Position numbers and translations under genes: made by a program. A DNA stretch of 64,000 bases, from the NCBI GenBank assembly GCA_900318335.1, contig ONKF01000012.1, positions 62,001-126,000 of the forward strand, in the 5' to 3' direction. The stretch's first letter is position 1. Each line of letters starts with the position of its first letter. The notes beneath the pieces are model-generated. The model did no database searches, was not told the DNA's origin, and saw only the letters and a program-made list of their open reading frames with translations. Below are positions 43,619 to 52,819 of this stretch, piece by piece. This stretch comes from an uncultured Prevotellaceae bacterium. GTDB taxonomy: Bacteria; Bacteroidota; Bacteroidia; Bacteroidales; Muribaculaceae.

Positions 43619-44749
43619 TTATGCTTTATTACGCTTGATAATTTTCTCTACCTCGTCAACGATGTGCTCGGCAGCATCCCTCAGCGCCATCTTCTCGACA
43701 TTATTGCCCAGTTGTGCCGTCTTGTCGGCATCCACAACGGTGTCGAGCATGGTATCCACGAGTTGGGCAGCCGCATCGGCGTCTCGGACCATGATTGCGG
43801 CATCGTGCTTGACCAGGGCCATGGCATTCTTGGTCTGATGGTCCTCGGCCACATTGGGCGAGGGAACAAGGATGGCGGCCTTGCCCAGGAGCTGCAACTC
43901 CGAGATGGAGCTGGCACCAGCACGCGACACTACGAGGTCGGCGGCACGGTAGGCCATGTCCATGTTGCTGATGAATGGCATCTGCACTACATTCTTCACG
44001 CCCGAGGCCCGCAAAGCCTCACTGCACTGCTGGTCATAGAACTTGCCCGTCTGCCAGATGACCTGAACATTATAGGCCTCGCCTATCTTGCTCAAGCCCT
44101 CGATGATGGCGTTGTTAATGGTGCGGGCACCCAGGCTACCGCCGATGATGAGGATGGTCTTCTTGTTGGGATCCACGCCCATCGCCTGTCGGGCCTGTTC
44201 GGGTGTGGCGCCACAATCCAGCAGGTTACGCCTAACGGGATTTCCCGTTAACACAATCTTGTCGGCGGGGAAGAAACGCTCCATGCCCTCATAGGCGACA
44301 CAGATGCAGTCGGCACGTGCGGCCAGCAGCTTGTTGGTCACTCCAGCAAATGAGTTCTGCTCCTGCAGGAGGGTGGGAATGCCTTGCTTCTGTGCAGCCT
44401 TGAGCATGGGACCGCTGGCATAGCCTCCCACACCGATGGCGATATCGGGCTTGAAGTCCTTGAGGATGCTGCGCGCCATGCCCATGCTCTTGAGCAAGCG
44501 GGCAACCACCTTGAAATTGCGCAACAGGTTCTTGCGGTCAAAGCCGCTCACCGGCAGACCGATAATCTTATAGCCGGCGGCAGGCACTTTTTCCATTTCC
44601 ATACGGCCCTCGGCTCCCACAAACAGGATATTGGCCTCGGGATAACGACGGCGCACCTCGTTGGCGATAGACAGAGCGGGGAAGATATGACCTCCAGTGC
44701 CGCCACCGCTCACCAGCACGTTGAATTGTTGTTGATTATTTCCAGACAT
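43619..44749 (-). CDS. murG: UDP-GlcNAc:lipid I N-acetylglucosaminyltransferase MurG
   Basis: The 376-residue GT28 enzyme converts lipid I to lipid II at the inner face of the membrane. Key motifs are the N-terminal VSGGGTGGHIFPALSIA, the central GGSLGARTINNAI (near 196), and the donor-binding RAGASSISELQLLGK with PSPNVAEDHQTKNA (near 275). It begins inside the ftsW coding region: the two genes overlap by 14 bp. Confidence 0.96.
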   Translation of the reverse strand: MSGNNQQQFNVLVSGGGTGGHIFPALSIANEVRRRYPEANILFVGAEGRMEMEKVPAAGYKIIGLPVSGFDRKNLLRNFKVVARLLKSMGMARSILKDFKPDIAIGVGGYASGPMLKAAQKQGIPTLLQEQNSFAGVTNKLLAARADCICVAYEGMERFFPADKIVLTGNPVRRNLLDCGATPEQARQAMGVDPNKKTILIIGGSLGARTINNAIIEGLSKIGEAYNVQVIWQTGKFYDQQCSEALRASGVKNVVQMPFISNMDMAYRAADLVVSRAGASSISELQLLGKAAILVPSPNVAEDHQTKNAMALVKHDAAIMVRDADAAAQLVDTMLDTVVDADKTAQLGNNVEKMALRDAAEHIVDEVEKIIKRNKA

Positions 44750-46079
44750 TTTTGGGGGGAATTTCTGTTGGGTTCACGGCATCCAGGCCCTCGATAATGG
44801 GAGCCTCTTCAACCTTATTTTTCTTGTTTCCGTAGTTGGCGATGGTGCGGCTCACGCTCAGCATCACGCCAAAGGCGATACTAATCACGATAATCGACGT
44901 GCCACCCTTGGAGATAAGGGGCAACGGCTGTCCCGAAACGGGGAACACGCCCACGTTGATGGCCATGTGGAACAGGGCCTGGAACGTGATGAACGACGCC
45001 ATACCAATGACAAGCAATGAGGGCAGTACACGCTTGCTGCGCCGCACAATCATGGCAGCGCGGCCCAATAGGGACAGGTAGAGTAACAGCACAAAGATAC
45101 CGCCTATCAGACCTGTCTCCTCGACGATAATCGAGTAGATATAGTCACTGAAGGCCAGCGGCAGGCGGCTGCACTCACGCGACTTGCCGATACCGCAGCC
45201 CAGGGGGCCACCATGGGCCTGAGCCATGCGGGAGAACATCTCCTGCTGGTTCTTGGGCGTGATGGGGCGGTAAACCAGCGAGTCGCTGTTCCACCATTCC
45301 ATAAGGCGGTTCATCCAGGTTTTCGAGCGGCCAAAATCGCTCTTGGAAGCGGTATTCTCGTCCGACGGCACGTTAACCATCATCTCGCGTTGCGTCTCAT
45401 TGAACATCTCTTCCTTCTTGTCGTTGTTATGCTTGATGATGACAAAGAAGCCGAACATGATGCCGAAGATGACCATCAGAATGCCGATTTTCTTTAAACG
45501 GGCACCGCCGATAAGCAGCATCGAACCACTGATGGCGATGAGCAGCAACGTGTTGGTCAAGCCACTCTTGATCATCAACGCGCCATACAGGCCAACGGCT
45601 ACTGCCGCTGCAAACAGGCCCTTGTTGCTGATGTCCTGATTCTTCTGGGACTTGGCAAAGATGTAGGACAGTATGGTGACAATCGACAACTTGGCAAGCT
45701 CGGCAGGCTGCAGGGTGAGCAGGCCGGGGATAATCGTCATCGCACGGCGGGCGCCATTGATGATTTCACCGAAGAACATCACATAAATCAGGCTGATGAC
45801 CGTGACCACAGCCAGTCCAGGTATCATCAGGTACAGGAACAACGGCTTGTTGTAGTCCAGTCGCTGGAGCCAGAAGACGCCAATGGCGCCTGCACCCAGG
45901 AAGATGCATTGCTTGATGATGGGCACATAGATGCCCTGGGCCGCAATCTCACGGCTCGAAGCACTGTAACTCTCGATGATGGAGATAATGATCAGCGCGA
46001 TGTAGATGCCCCAGATCCATGGGTCTCCATACTTCTGGGAAATCTCGGTGTATTTATTTGTCTTTTCGTTAGCAGACAT
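44736..46079 (-). CDS. ftsW: Peptidoglycan polymerase FtsW (SEDS family)
   Basis: The 447-residue polytopic SEDS protein polymerises septal glycan strands with FtsI. About ten membrane segments are visible. Characteristic regions are LTLQPAELAKLSIVTILSYI, the large extracytoplasmic loop with GGPLGCGIGKSRECSRLP, and PVSGQPLPLISKGGTSII near the end. The large loop is long here (about residues 220-310) and rich in charged residues and Trp. It follows murD by 45 bp and overlaps murG by 14 bp. Confidence 0.94.
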   Translation of the reverse strand: MSANEKTNKYTEISQKYGDPWIWGIYIALIIISIIESYSASSREIAAQGIYVPIIKQCIFLGAGAIGVFWLQRLDYNKPLFLYLMIPGLAVVTVISLIYVMFFGEIINGARRAMTIIPGLLTLQPAELAKLSIVTILSYIFAKSQKNQDISNKGLFAAAVAVGLYGALMIKSGLTNTLLLIAISGSMLLIGGARLKKIGILMVIFGIMFGFFVIIKHNNDKKEEMFNETQREMMVNVPSDENTASKSDFGRSKTWMNRLMEWWNSDSLVYRPITPKNQQEMFSRMAQAHGGPLGCGIGKSRECSRLPLAFSDYIYSIIVEETGLIGGIFVLLLYLSLLGRAAMIVRRSKRVLPSLLVIGMASFITFQALFHMAINVGVFPVSGQPLPLISKGGTSIIVISIAFGVMLSVSRTIANYGNKKNKVEEAPIIEGLDAVNPTEIPPKNVWK

Positions 46080-46124
46080 AGATATAGGGGTAATTGATAT
46101 CTGTGTTTATAGTGTCTCTTATTG

Positions 46125-47471
46125 TTACGCTTTCATCTTCTTGACACACTCCTTGAACTGGTTGCCACGGTCGGCCATGCCGTTGAACAGGTCAAAGCTG
46201 GCACAGCACGGCGACAGCAGCACGGTCGAGCCTTCGTGAGCCAGCTGGCGGCACTTGTCCATGCACTCGGGCATGCTGGTGGCATCGGTCACCACGGGTA
46301 CCTTGCCGTCAAAGAACTCATGCAGCTTGGCATTGTCCTTGCCCAAGCAGACGATGGCTGTCACCTTCTCCTTGACCAGGGGCTCGATCTGGCTGTAATC
46401 GTTGCCCTTGTCAATGCCGCCCAGGATGAGCACACAAGGTTCATTGACGCTCTCGAGGGCATACCAGCAGGCATCCACATTGGTCGCCTTGCTGTCGTTG
46501 ATGTAGCGGACGCCATCGACCGTATCGACATACTCCAGGCGATGGGGCACAGCCTCGAAATCGGCCAATGCTTCACGGATGACATCCTTGCGGATATCAA
46601 ACACCTGGGCCGACAGACCTGCCGCCATGGTGTTATAGACGTTGTGCAGGCCCTTGAGCGACAGTTGCTCACGCGGGATGTCCCAATGGTCGCCGTCGAT
46701 GTCAAAGTTGAGCACGCCATCATGTACCCATGCGGCATTGTTCTGATCATCGTCGGCAGTGAAGCTCAGCAGCTTTGACTCGAGATTGTGCTGGTGCAGC
46801 TGTGAGGCAATGATGGGGTCGTTCTTCCAGAAGATGAAAGAGTCGTCGCCCGTCTGGTTCTGGGTAATGCGGAACTTGGCGGCGGCATAATTCTCCATCT
46901 TGTAATCATAGCGGTCCAGATGGTCAGGCGTGATGTTGAGCAGCACGGCCACATTGGCCTTGAACTCATACATGTTGTCGAGCTGGAAACTGCTCAACTC
47001 GATAACGTACACGTCATGGTGCTCGGTAGCCACCTGCAACGCCAGGCTGCGGCCCACGTTGCCGGCCAGGCCCACGTTGAGGCCCGCCTTCTTGAAGATA
47101 TGGTAGGTGAGCTTGGTGGTTGTGGTCTTACCGTTGCTGCCGGTGATGCAGACCATCTTGGCATCGGTATACCGTCCGGCAAACTCAATCTCGCTCACGA
47201 TGGGAATACCCTTCTCGATTGCCTGAGCCACCATGGGAGCCGTGTCGGGGATACCGGGGCTCTTGACAATTTCGTCGGCATTGAGAATCTTCTCGGGGGT
47301 GTGGCCACCCTCTTCCCATGCGATATCATATTGATTGAGCAGATCCTTATAGGCCTGTCCGATGTTGCCGGCATCGCTCAGCCACACGTCCATACCCTTC
47401 ACGCGGGCGAGCACAGCGGCTCCAGCGCCGCTCTCGCCGCCACCCAATACTACTAATCGTTTGGTTGCCAT
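46125..47471 (-). CDS. murD: UDP-N-acetylmuramoyl-L-alanine--D-glutamate ligase MurD
   Basis: The 448-residue Mur ligase adds D-Glu. It has the N-terminal VLGGGESGAGAAVLARVKG, the ATP loop TGSNGKTTTTKLTYH (near 112), the ELSSFQLD segment near 160 and the C-terminal LSPCCASFDLFNGMADRGNQ typical of MurD. It lies 24 bp after mraY in the dcw operon. Confidence 0.96.
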   Translation of the reverse strand: MATKRLVVLGGGESGAGAAVLARVKGMDVWLSDAGNIGQAYKDLLNQYDIAWEEGGHTPEKILNADEIVKSPGIPDTAPMVAQAIEKGIPIVSEIEFAGRYTDAKMVCITGSNGKTTTTKLTYHIFKKAGLNVGLAGNVGRSLALQVATEHHDVYVIELSSFQLDNMYEFKANVAVLLNITPDHLDRYDYKMENYAAAKFRITQNQTGDDSFIFWKNDPIIASQLHQHNLESKLLSFTADDDQNNAAWVHDGVLNFDIDGDHWDIPREQLSLKGLHNVYNTMAAGLSAQVFDIRKDVIREALADFEAVPHRLEYVDTVDGVRYINDSKATNVDACWYALESVNEPCVLILGGIDKGNDYSQIEPLVKEKVTAIVCLGKDNAKLHEFFDGKVPVVTDATSMPECMDKCRQLAHEGSTVLLSPCCASFDLFNGMADRGNQFKECVKKMKA

Positions 47472-47495
47472 TATTGTATTGTGATTTTTGCTTGT

Positions 47496-48758
47496 TTAAC
47501 GTATCTTGAGAGTCACAAAGGTCAATGCCGCGAGCATGATGCTCACCAGGAAGAAACGCATCACGATCTTGGCCTCGGGGATGCGGTGATCAGGAATCTT
47601 GACCTTGTAATCCCACGTGATCTTGGCCGGATCGATGGTAAAGTGGTGATGCAGGGGCGTCATCTTGAACAGGCGCATGTTCTTGCCCTTGTGACGCTTG
47701 ACATACCATACCTGCAGGATGACCGACAGCTCCTCGATGAGGAAGATGCCGCACAACAGGGGGATGAGCCACTCCTTGCGGATGAGCACGGCAAACACGG
47801 CAATAATGCCGCCCAAGCACAGGCTGCCCGTGTCGCCCATGAACACCTGGGCCGGATAGGAGTTATACCACAGGAAGCCGATTGTCGCACCGATGAATGC
47901 CGCGGCATACACTACCAATTCGCTGCTATCTGGGATGTACATGATATTCAAGTAAGACGAATAGATGACGTTACCACCCAGATAGCACATGATCGCCAGG
48001 GCAACGCCTATAATCGCCGAGGTTCCTGTCGCCAATCCGTCCACACCGTCAGTCAAGTTGGCACCGTTGCTCACTGCAGTGATCACAAAGATGGTCACCA
48101 GGATGAACAGGAGCCAGCCGCCCAACTGCTTGTACTTGCCCATCCAGCCAGTGAAGTAGGCGTAGTCAAAGTTGTGGTTCTTGACAAACGGCAGTGTGGT
48201 CTTTGTTGCCTTGACAGCCTGTGACTTGTGGACCTCCACCAGTTCGGGGGTCTCGTTGCGGTTAGTCACATGCACGTTCTCATTCATGACAATGGCAGGA
48301 CTCAGATACATGGTCAGGCCAACGATGATGCCCAGACCCACCTGGCCGACAATCTTGAACTTGCCCTTGAGACCCTCCTTGTTGTGGTGGAAGACCTTGA
48401 TGTAGTCATCGGCAAAGCCCAGCGCGCCGCACCACAGGGTGGACACAATCATGAGCAGCATATAGACGTTGTTGAGTTTTCCCAACAGCAGACAGGGCAC
48501 GAGTATCGAGATGATGATAATGATACCGCCCATGGTGGGAGTACCCTGCTTGGCAGAATTACCGCCCAGTTTCTCATCGCGCTCCTTGTCACACATCTGG
48601 TGATTCTTGAGCCTGAAGATGATGCGACGGCCTATCACGATGCCAATGAACAGCGAGAGGATGAATGCGAAGCCCGACCTGAATGTGATATACTCAAACA
48701 GGCGTGCACCACTGACATGGTGATATTGCTCCAGATAATGAAAAAGATGATAAAGCAT
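47496..48758 (-). CDS. mraY: Phospho-N-acetylmuramoyl-pentapeptide transferase MraY
   Basis: The 420-residue polytopic enzyme makes lipid I from UDP-MurNAc-pentapeptide and undecaprenyl phosphate. It shows KQGTPTMGGIIIIISIL, the catalytic Asp region ALGFADDYIKV, the NLTDGVDGLATGTSAI motif, and the late KMTPLHHHFT. It is about 60 residues longer than E. coli MraY because of an extracytoplasmic insertion (about 195-235, including NETPELVEVHKSQAVKATK), a Bacteroidota trait. It lies 27 bp after murE. Confidence 0.96.
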   Translation of the reverse strand: MLYHLFHYLEQYHHVSGARLFEYITFRSGFAFILSLFIGIVIGRRIIFRLKNHQMCDKERDEKLGGNSAKQGTPTMGGIIIIISILVPCLLLGKLNNVYMLLMIVSTLWCGALGFADDYIKVFHHNKEGLKGKFKIVGQVGLGIIVGLTMYLSPAIVMNENVHVTNRNETPELVEVHKSQAVKATKTTLPFVKNHNFDYAYFTGWMGKYKQLGGWLLFILVTIFVITAVSNGANLTDGVDGLATGTSAIIGVALAIMCYLGGNVIYSSYLNIMYIPDSSELVVYAAAFIGATIGFLWYNSYPAQVFMGDTGSLCLGGIIAVFAVLIRKEWLIPLLCGIFLIEELSVILQVWYVKRHKGKNMRLFKMTPLHHHFTIDPAKITWDYKVKIPDHRIPEAKIVMRFFLVSIMLAALTFVTLKIR

Positions 48759-48785
48759 ATCCTTGTAGTGAAGGGGTTAATAATC

Positions 48786-50249
48786 TCACTTGGTTTCGGC
48801 CTCAAAGACCTCCAGCACCTGCTCGCGGTCATCGAAGTGGTGCTTGACGCCCTTGATTTCCTGGTAATCCTCATGGCCCTTGCCAGCCACAAGCACCACG
48901 TCGCCCATCCGGGCGAGCTGGCACGCCGTGCGGATGGCTTGGCGACGGTCGGTGATGGTCAGGGTGGTCAGGCGGTTCTCGTCGGGCAGACCTTCCTCCA
49001 TCTGGCGCAGGATCTCATCGGGGTCCTCGTTGCGGGGATTGTCGCTGGTGAGAATCACACGGTCGCTACGCACGGCCGATTCCCTCGCCATGATGGGGCG
49101 CTTGCCGGCGTCGCGGTTACCGCCACAGCCACACACGGTGATGATGTGTCCCGATGTGCCCACGACTTCACGGATGGTGTCAAGCACGTTGATCAGAGCG
49201 TCGGGGGTGTGGGCATAATCCACGATGGCGGTATAGCCACGGGGCGAACGCAACGTCTGGAAGCGGCCGGCAACAGGCTCGAGCAGGCTCATCTTGACAA
49301 GCACCTGCTGCGGGTCGAAGCCGAGCAGCAGCGACGCGCCATAGACCGACAGCAGGTTGTAGGCATTGAAGCGGCCCGTGAAGAGCACCTCAACCTGGTT
49401 GCCGTTGAGCTCGAGCGTCGTGCCATCCAGGCGCGACTCCACGATGCGGCCCTTGAAGTCGGCCATCGAGCGCAGGGAGTAGCGGTACTTGGAGGCTCGG
49501 GTATTCTGCAACATCACCTCACCCACCTTGTCGTCGGCATTGACGAGGGCAAAAGCGCCATCGGGCAGCATGTCAAAGAACATCTTCTTGGCCGCGATGT
49601 AGTTGTCCACCGTCTTGTGGAAGTCCATGTGGTCACGGGTGAGGTTGGTAAAAATGCCGCCGGCAAAGGTGATGCCCTCGATACGGCGCTGCACACACGC
49701 GTGGGAGCTCACTTCCATGAAGGCATACTCGCAACCGGCCTGCACCATCTCGTGCAGGAGGCGGTTGAGGGTCAAGTGGTCGGGCGTGGTCTGCTTGGCT
49801 GTCTCTTCACGGGTGTCGATGATGTTCTTGACCGTTGAGAGCAGTCCTGCCTTGTAGCCCATCAGGCGTGCCATCTCATAGAGCAGCGTGGCGGTGGTCG
49901 TCTTGCCGTTAGTGCCGGTAACGCCCACCAGACGCAGGTTCCTTGACGGGTGGTCAAACCACTCGTCGGCAATGTGGGCCAGGGCGACAACGCTGTTGTC
50001 CACTTGGACGTAGGTCACATAGTCATGCAATTTCTCGGGCAATTCCTCGCACACAATGGCACGGGCGCCGACAGCGATGACATCGGCGATAAAGCGGTGA
50101 GAGTCCACGGCGACACCCTTGACGGCGACAAACAGGATACCCTCACGGGCTTTGCGCGAGTCATTGACGACATCGGTGATTTCAATATCGGTATTACCCA
50201 CCACTCGGATGGGCTTGATAGACGTGATCAGTTGTGATAATTTCTTCAT
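48786..50249 (-). CDS. murE: MurE, UDP-MurNAc-tripeptide ligase (meso-diaminopimelate type)
   Basis: The 487-residue Mur ligase adds the third stem-peptide residue. The ATP loop is TGTNGKTTTATLLYEM (near 110). The DNPR motif (TSDNPRNEDP, near 402) identifies enzymes that select meso-diaminopimelate over L-lysine. The nearby divergent lysA fits, since LysA consumes the same metabolite. The substrate assignment rests on that motif. It lies 15 bp after ftsI. Confidence 0.96.
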   Translation of the reverse strand: MKKLSQLITSIKPIRVVGNTDIEITDVVNDSRKAREGILFVAVKGVAVDSHRFIADVIAVGARAIVCEELPEKLHDYVTYVQVDNSVVALAHIADEWFDHPSRNLRLVGVTGTNGKTTTATLLYEMARLMGYKAGLLSTVKNIIDTREETAKQTTPDHLTLNRLLHEMVQAGCEYAFMEVSSHACVQRRIEGITFAGGIFTNLTRDHMDFHKTVDNYIAAKKMFFDMLPDGAFALVNADDKVGEVMLQNTRASKYRYSLRSMADFKGRIVESRLDGTTLELNGNQVEVLFTGRFNAYNLLSVYGASLLLGFDPQQVLVKMSLLEPVAGRFQTLRSPRGYTAIVDYAHTPDALINVLDTIREVVGTSGHIITVCGCGGNRDAGKRPIMARESAVRSDRVILTSDNPRNEDPDEILRQMEEGLPDENRLTTLTITDRRQAIRTACQLARMGDVVLVAGKGHEDYQEIKGVKHHFDDREQVLEVFEAETK

Positions 50250-50264
50250 GATGATTACTGTGGG

Positions 50265-52403
50265 TTAGGAATTTCTTAATCTTAAACTAATGCGTTGACC
50301 GCGGGCATAATGCGAACCTGCCGAGAGGCTCTGGCTGGTCACCATGCCCGATCCGGTGAAGTTCACGACGAGTCCCGCATCCTCCAGGATCTTGATGGCC
50401 TCGCGGATGCTCAGACCCACGACGTCGGGAACTCCCTTCTCGATCTTGGCGGGACGGACATAGCAATGAGACGTCTTCACGGACAGGCCGTGCTTGACAT
50501 TCTTGGCGGCGCGGTCACTCATCGAGGCAAAGAAGGTGGGATAACTCTTCACTTCCTTGTCATCCTTGGCTTTCTTGTCGCCCTTGCCCTCGGTCCTGTA
50601 GTCGGAGTTGATGTCCAACAGGCCACGGGCATACATCTTGTGGGCCACGTTTCTCAGCACCATACCACTGCTGGCACCAGCACCACGGTCGGCACCCAGC
50701 ATGAGCACGATGCACGAGTATTTGGGCTTGTCATAGGGGAAGAAGCCGCAGAAGGCAAGACGCTTCTTGCTGCCGTACTTGCCGCCGATGACGTCAAACG
50801 CGGTTCCCGTCTTGCCGGCAATCTCGACCTTGTCGTCCTGTACCCAGTGGCGGGCGGTACCATGGCTGCCCCACACCACATCGTGGAGCATGATGCGCAG
50901 CTTGCGGGCATTCTCGGGCGAGCACACCTGCTTGCGGATGTAGGTTACAGGAATGATCGAGTCGGGCTCACCCTCACGGGAAAGCTTCTTGAACAAGTGG
51001 GGACGCACATACTTGCCGTCGTTGGCAATGGCGTTGTACATCGCCAGGGTGCACAACGGCGGAATGCGCGAACCGTAGCCATAGGCCTGACGGGACAGGG
51101 TCACGCGACCGCCATTCTTGATGGCGGCATCCTGGAACCAAGGCGTGGTCTCGCCGGCGATTCCCGAGTGGAAAGGCTCAAAGAAGCCCATCTCCTCCAG
51201 ACGCTTGCGGAAACCCTGCGGGTCCTTGTCATATTTCTTGACGATGATCTTGGCCATACCGATGTTGGACGAGGTCTCGATAATCTGCCTCGGGGTTCGC
51301 GTGGCACCACCATGGCTGTCGGTAATGGGGTTGCCGCCAGCATAGGTCCATGTCGAACCCGTGACGATAGGCTCCTCGATGTTGTCGACGATACCGTCCT
51401 CGAGGGCCACCATCATCGAGATGGTCTTGACTACCGAGCCTGGCTCATAGCCCAGCACGGCGTGGTTCACACCCTCGACATAGTTGCCCGTGGTCGGGTC
51501 AAGCTCCAGGTTGCTGATGGCCTTGATCTCGCCGGTAGCCACCTCCATGAGGACACAGGTACCCCAATCGGCACCCGTCTCGATGCACATGTCATTGAGC
51601 TCGTTCTCCACGATATCCTGCAACTGGACGTTGATGGTCGTGGTGATGTCATATCCCTTGACGGCTGGCTGGCTCTCGGCCCTGACGATGCCGTTGGTGA
51701 GCTGGATATTGCGGGCCTTGCCAGGCTTGCCGTAGAGCAGCGAGTCAAGTGCCATCTCCAGACCTGAATGGCCATGGATGCTGGAACTCGTCTCGTTCTG
51801 GCCCACGTTGCCGATACTACGTGCCGCCATGTTGCCATAGGGCTTGATGCGGCGGTTGTGCATCTCGTAGTAGAAGCCGTTCTTGTTCTTGGCCCTGCGC
51901 AGGAAGGGGAAACGGCGCACGCGCTCATACTCCTTGTGGGTGAGCATCCGCGGGAACAACTTGTAGGCGCGGTTCTTCTTGGCCTTCTTGCCGGGCGCGG
52001 GGTTCGTCGCAGCCTCCAGGATGCGCTCGCGGTCTCCCAATATCTTGGCCCGCCACTGCTCGGCCGTCATTGAGTTGTCAAATGCGGCAAGGCTATCACA
52101 CAACGGGCCGATGTCCTTCATCAGGGTATCAAGCTTGATGCCGTCGGTAAACCAGTCGATGCGGGGCACGTAGTACTGCAGGTTGGCTGCCAGCACAGTC
52201 CCGTTATCGGCGAGGAGCTTGCCACGCTCGGGCTCGATGGGCGTGGTGATGGTCAGGATCGAGTCGGCCTTCAACTTCCAGGCATGGGCCTGAATGGTCG
52301 TGGTCTTGAACAGGTTCCAGACGATCATCGTGGAGAACAGGAGCATGAATCCCACGACGAGTCCGTACCTGACCAGAATATGGCGCTTATTGTTCTGTTT
52401 CAT
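50265..52403 (-). CDS. ftsI: Septal transpeptidase FtsI (PBP) with C-terminal PASTA domain
   Basis: The 712-residue class B penicillin-binding protein crosslinks septal peptidoglycan. It has one N-terminal membrane segment (VRYGLVVGFMLLFSTMIVWN) and a pedestal domain. The transpeptidase triad is the catalytic S-V-V-K in YEPGSVVKTISMM (near 320), SSN in ETSSNIGMAK, and KTGT in EIAGKTGTAFDV (near 530). The final 60 residues form one PASTA domain (PDVVGLSIREAIKILEDAGL). It pairs with FtsW and lies 39 bp after the ftsL-like gene. Confidence 0.95.
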   Translation of the reverse strand: MKQNNKRHILVRYGLVVGFMLLFSTMIVWNLFKTTTIQAHAWKLKADSILTITTPIEPERGKLLADNGTVLAANLQYYVPRIDWFTDGIKLDTLMKDIGPLCDSLAAFDNSMTAEQWRAKILGDRERILEAATNPAPGKKAKKNRAYKLFPRMLTHKEYERVRRFPFLRRAKNKNGFYYEMHNRRIKPYGNMAARSIGNVGQNETSSSIHGHSGLEMALDSLLYGKPGKARNIQLTNGIVRAESQPAVKGYDITTTINVQLQDIVENELNDMCIETGADWGTCVLMEVATGEIKAISNLELDPTTGNYVEGVNHAVLGYEPGSVVKTISMMVALEDGIVDNIEEPIVTGSTWTYAGGNPITDSHGGATRTPRQIIETSSNIGMAKIIVKKYDKDPQGFRKRLEEMGFFEPFHSGIAGETTPWFQDAAIKNGGRVTLSRQAYGYGSRIPPLCTLAMYNAIANDGKYVRPHLFKKLSREGEPDSIIPVTYIRKQVCSPENARKLRIMLHDVVWGSHGTARHWVQDDKVEIAGKTGTAFDVIGGKYGSKKRLAFCGFFPYDKPKYSCIVLMLGADRGAGASSGMVLRNVAHKMYARGLLDINSDYRTEGKGDKKAKDDKEVKSYPTFFASMSDRAAKNVKHGLSVKTSHCYVRPAKIEKGVPDVVGLSIREAIKILEDAGLVVNFTGSGMVTSQSLSAGSHYARGQRISLRLRNS

Positions 52404-52442
52404 TGCTGTGATTGTTTACTGGGGTTAGGTATAGTCAATACT

Positions 52443-52787
52443 TCACTTGGACTTCAGCTCATATGGGGGATCTTCGGGGGCTGCCAGGTCCATGTGCTTC
52501 TCTCTCATGAGCTTGGTCATCTCGCTCTCGAGAATCATCGAGTTGTAGTTGGCACTCGCGTTCACGAGGTCGGTCTGGGCATTGGCCAGCTCGACCTTGA
52601 GGTTCATGACCTCCTGCATGCTGCTCTGGCAGACAAACTTGTTGGCGATGTAGGCCAGTGTCATCACCACCAGAGCAATGATGTACACCGCATTCCGCTT
52701 GAAGAAGTCAAGCGAAAATAAACGGCCTTGGAAGATGTCTTTCCCGGCTTTTTTTCCTGCTGATGCTGCGTTTTTTTTCTCACTCAT
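52443..52787 (-). CDS. ftsL: FtsL-like cell division protein
   Basis: The 114-residue bitopic protein has a basic N-terminus (SEKKNAASAGKKAGK), one membrane segment (AVYIIALVVMTLAYIANKF, about 32-50), and then a heptad-patterned helix (MQEVMNLKVELANAQTDLVN) suited to a coiled coil with FtsB/FtsQ partners. Sequence similarity to proteobacterial FtsL is slight. The assignment depends on topology and on its place between rsmH and ftsI, where ftsL normally sits. Confidence 0.8.
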   Translation of the reverse strand: MSEKKNAASAGKKAGKDIFQGRLFSLDFFKRNAVYIIALVVMTLAYIANKFVCQSSMQEVMNLKVELANAQTDLVNASANYNSMILESEMTKLMREKHMDLAAPEDPPYELKSK

Positions 52788-52819
52788 CGGTTTTGAATTG
52801 ATGCATTAAGGGTAATTTA

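Noticed and set aside
48228-49838. A 536-codon open frame on the plus strand
   Set aside because: It lies antisense to mraY and murE, whose motifs are clear. Its translation is low-complexity and His/Val/Gln-rich and has no recognisable domain. The high GC content of third positions explains it.
50295-51767. A 490-codon open frame on the plus strand
   Set aside because: It is antisense to ftsI, which has all penicillin-binding motifs. No family resemblance or promoter supports it.
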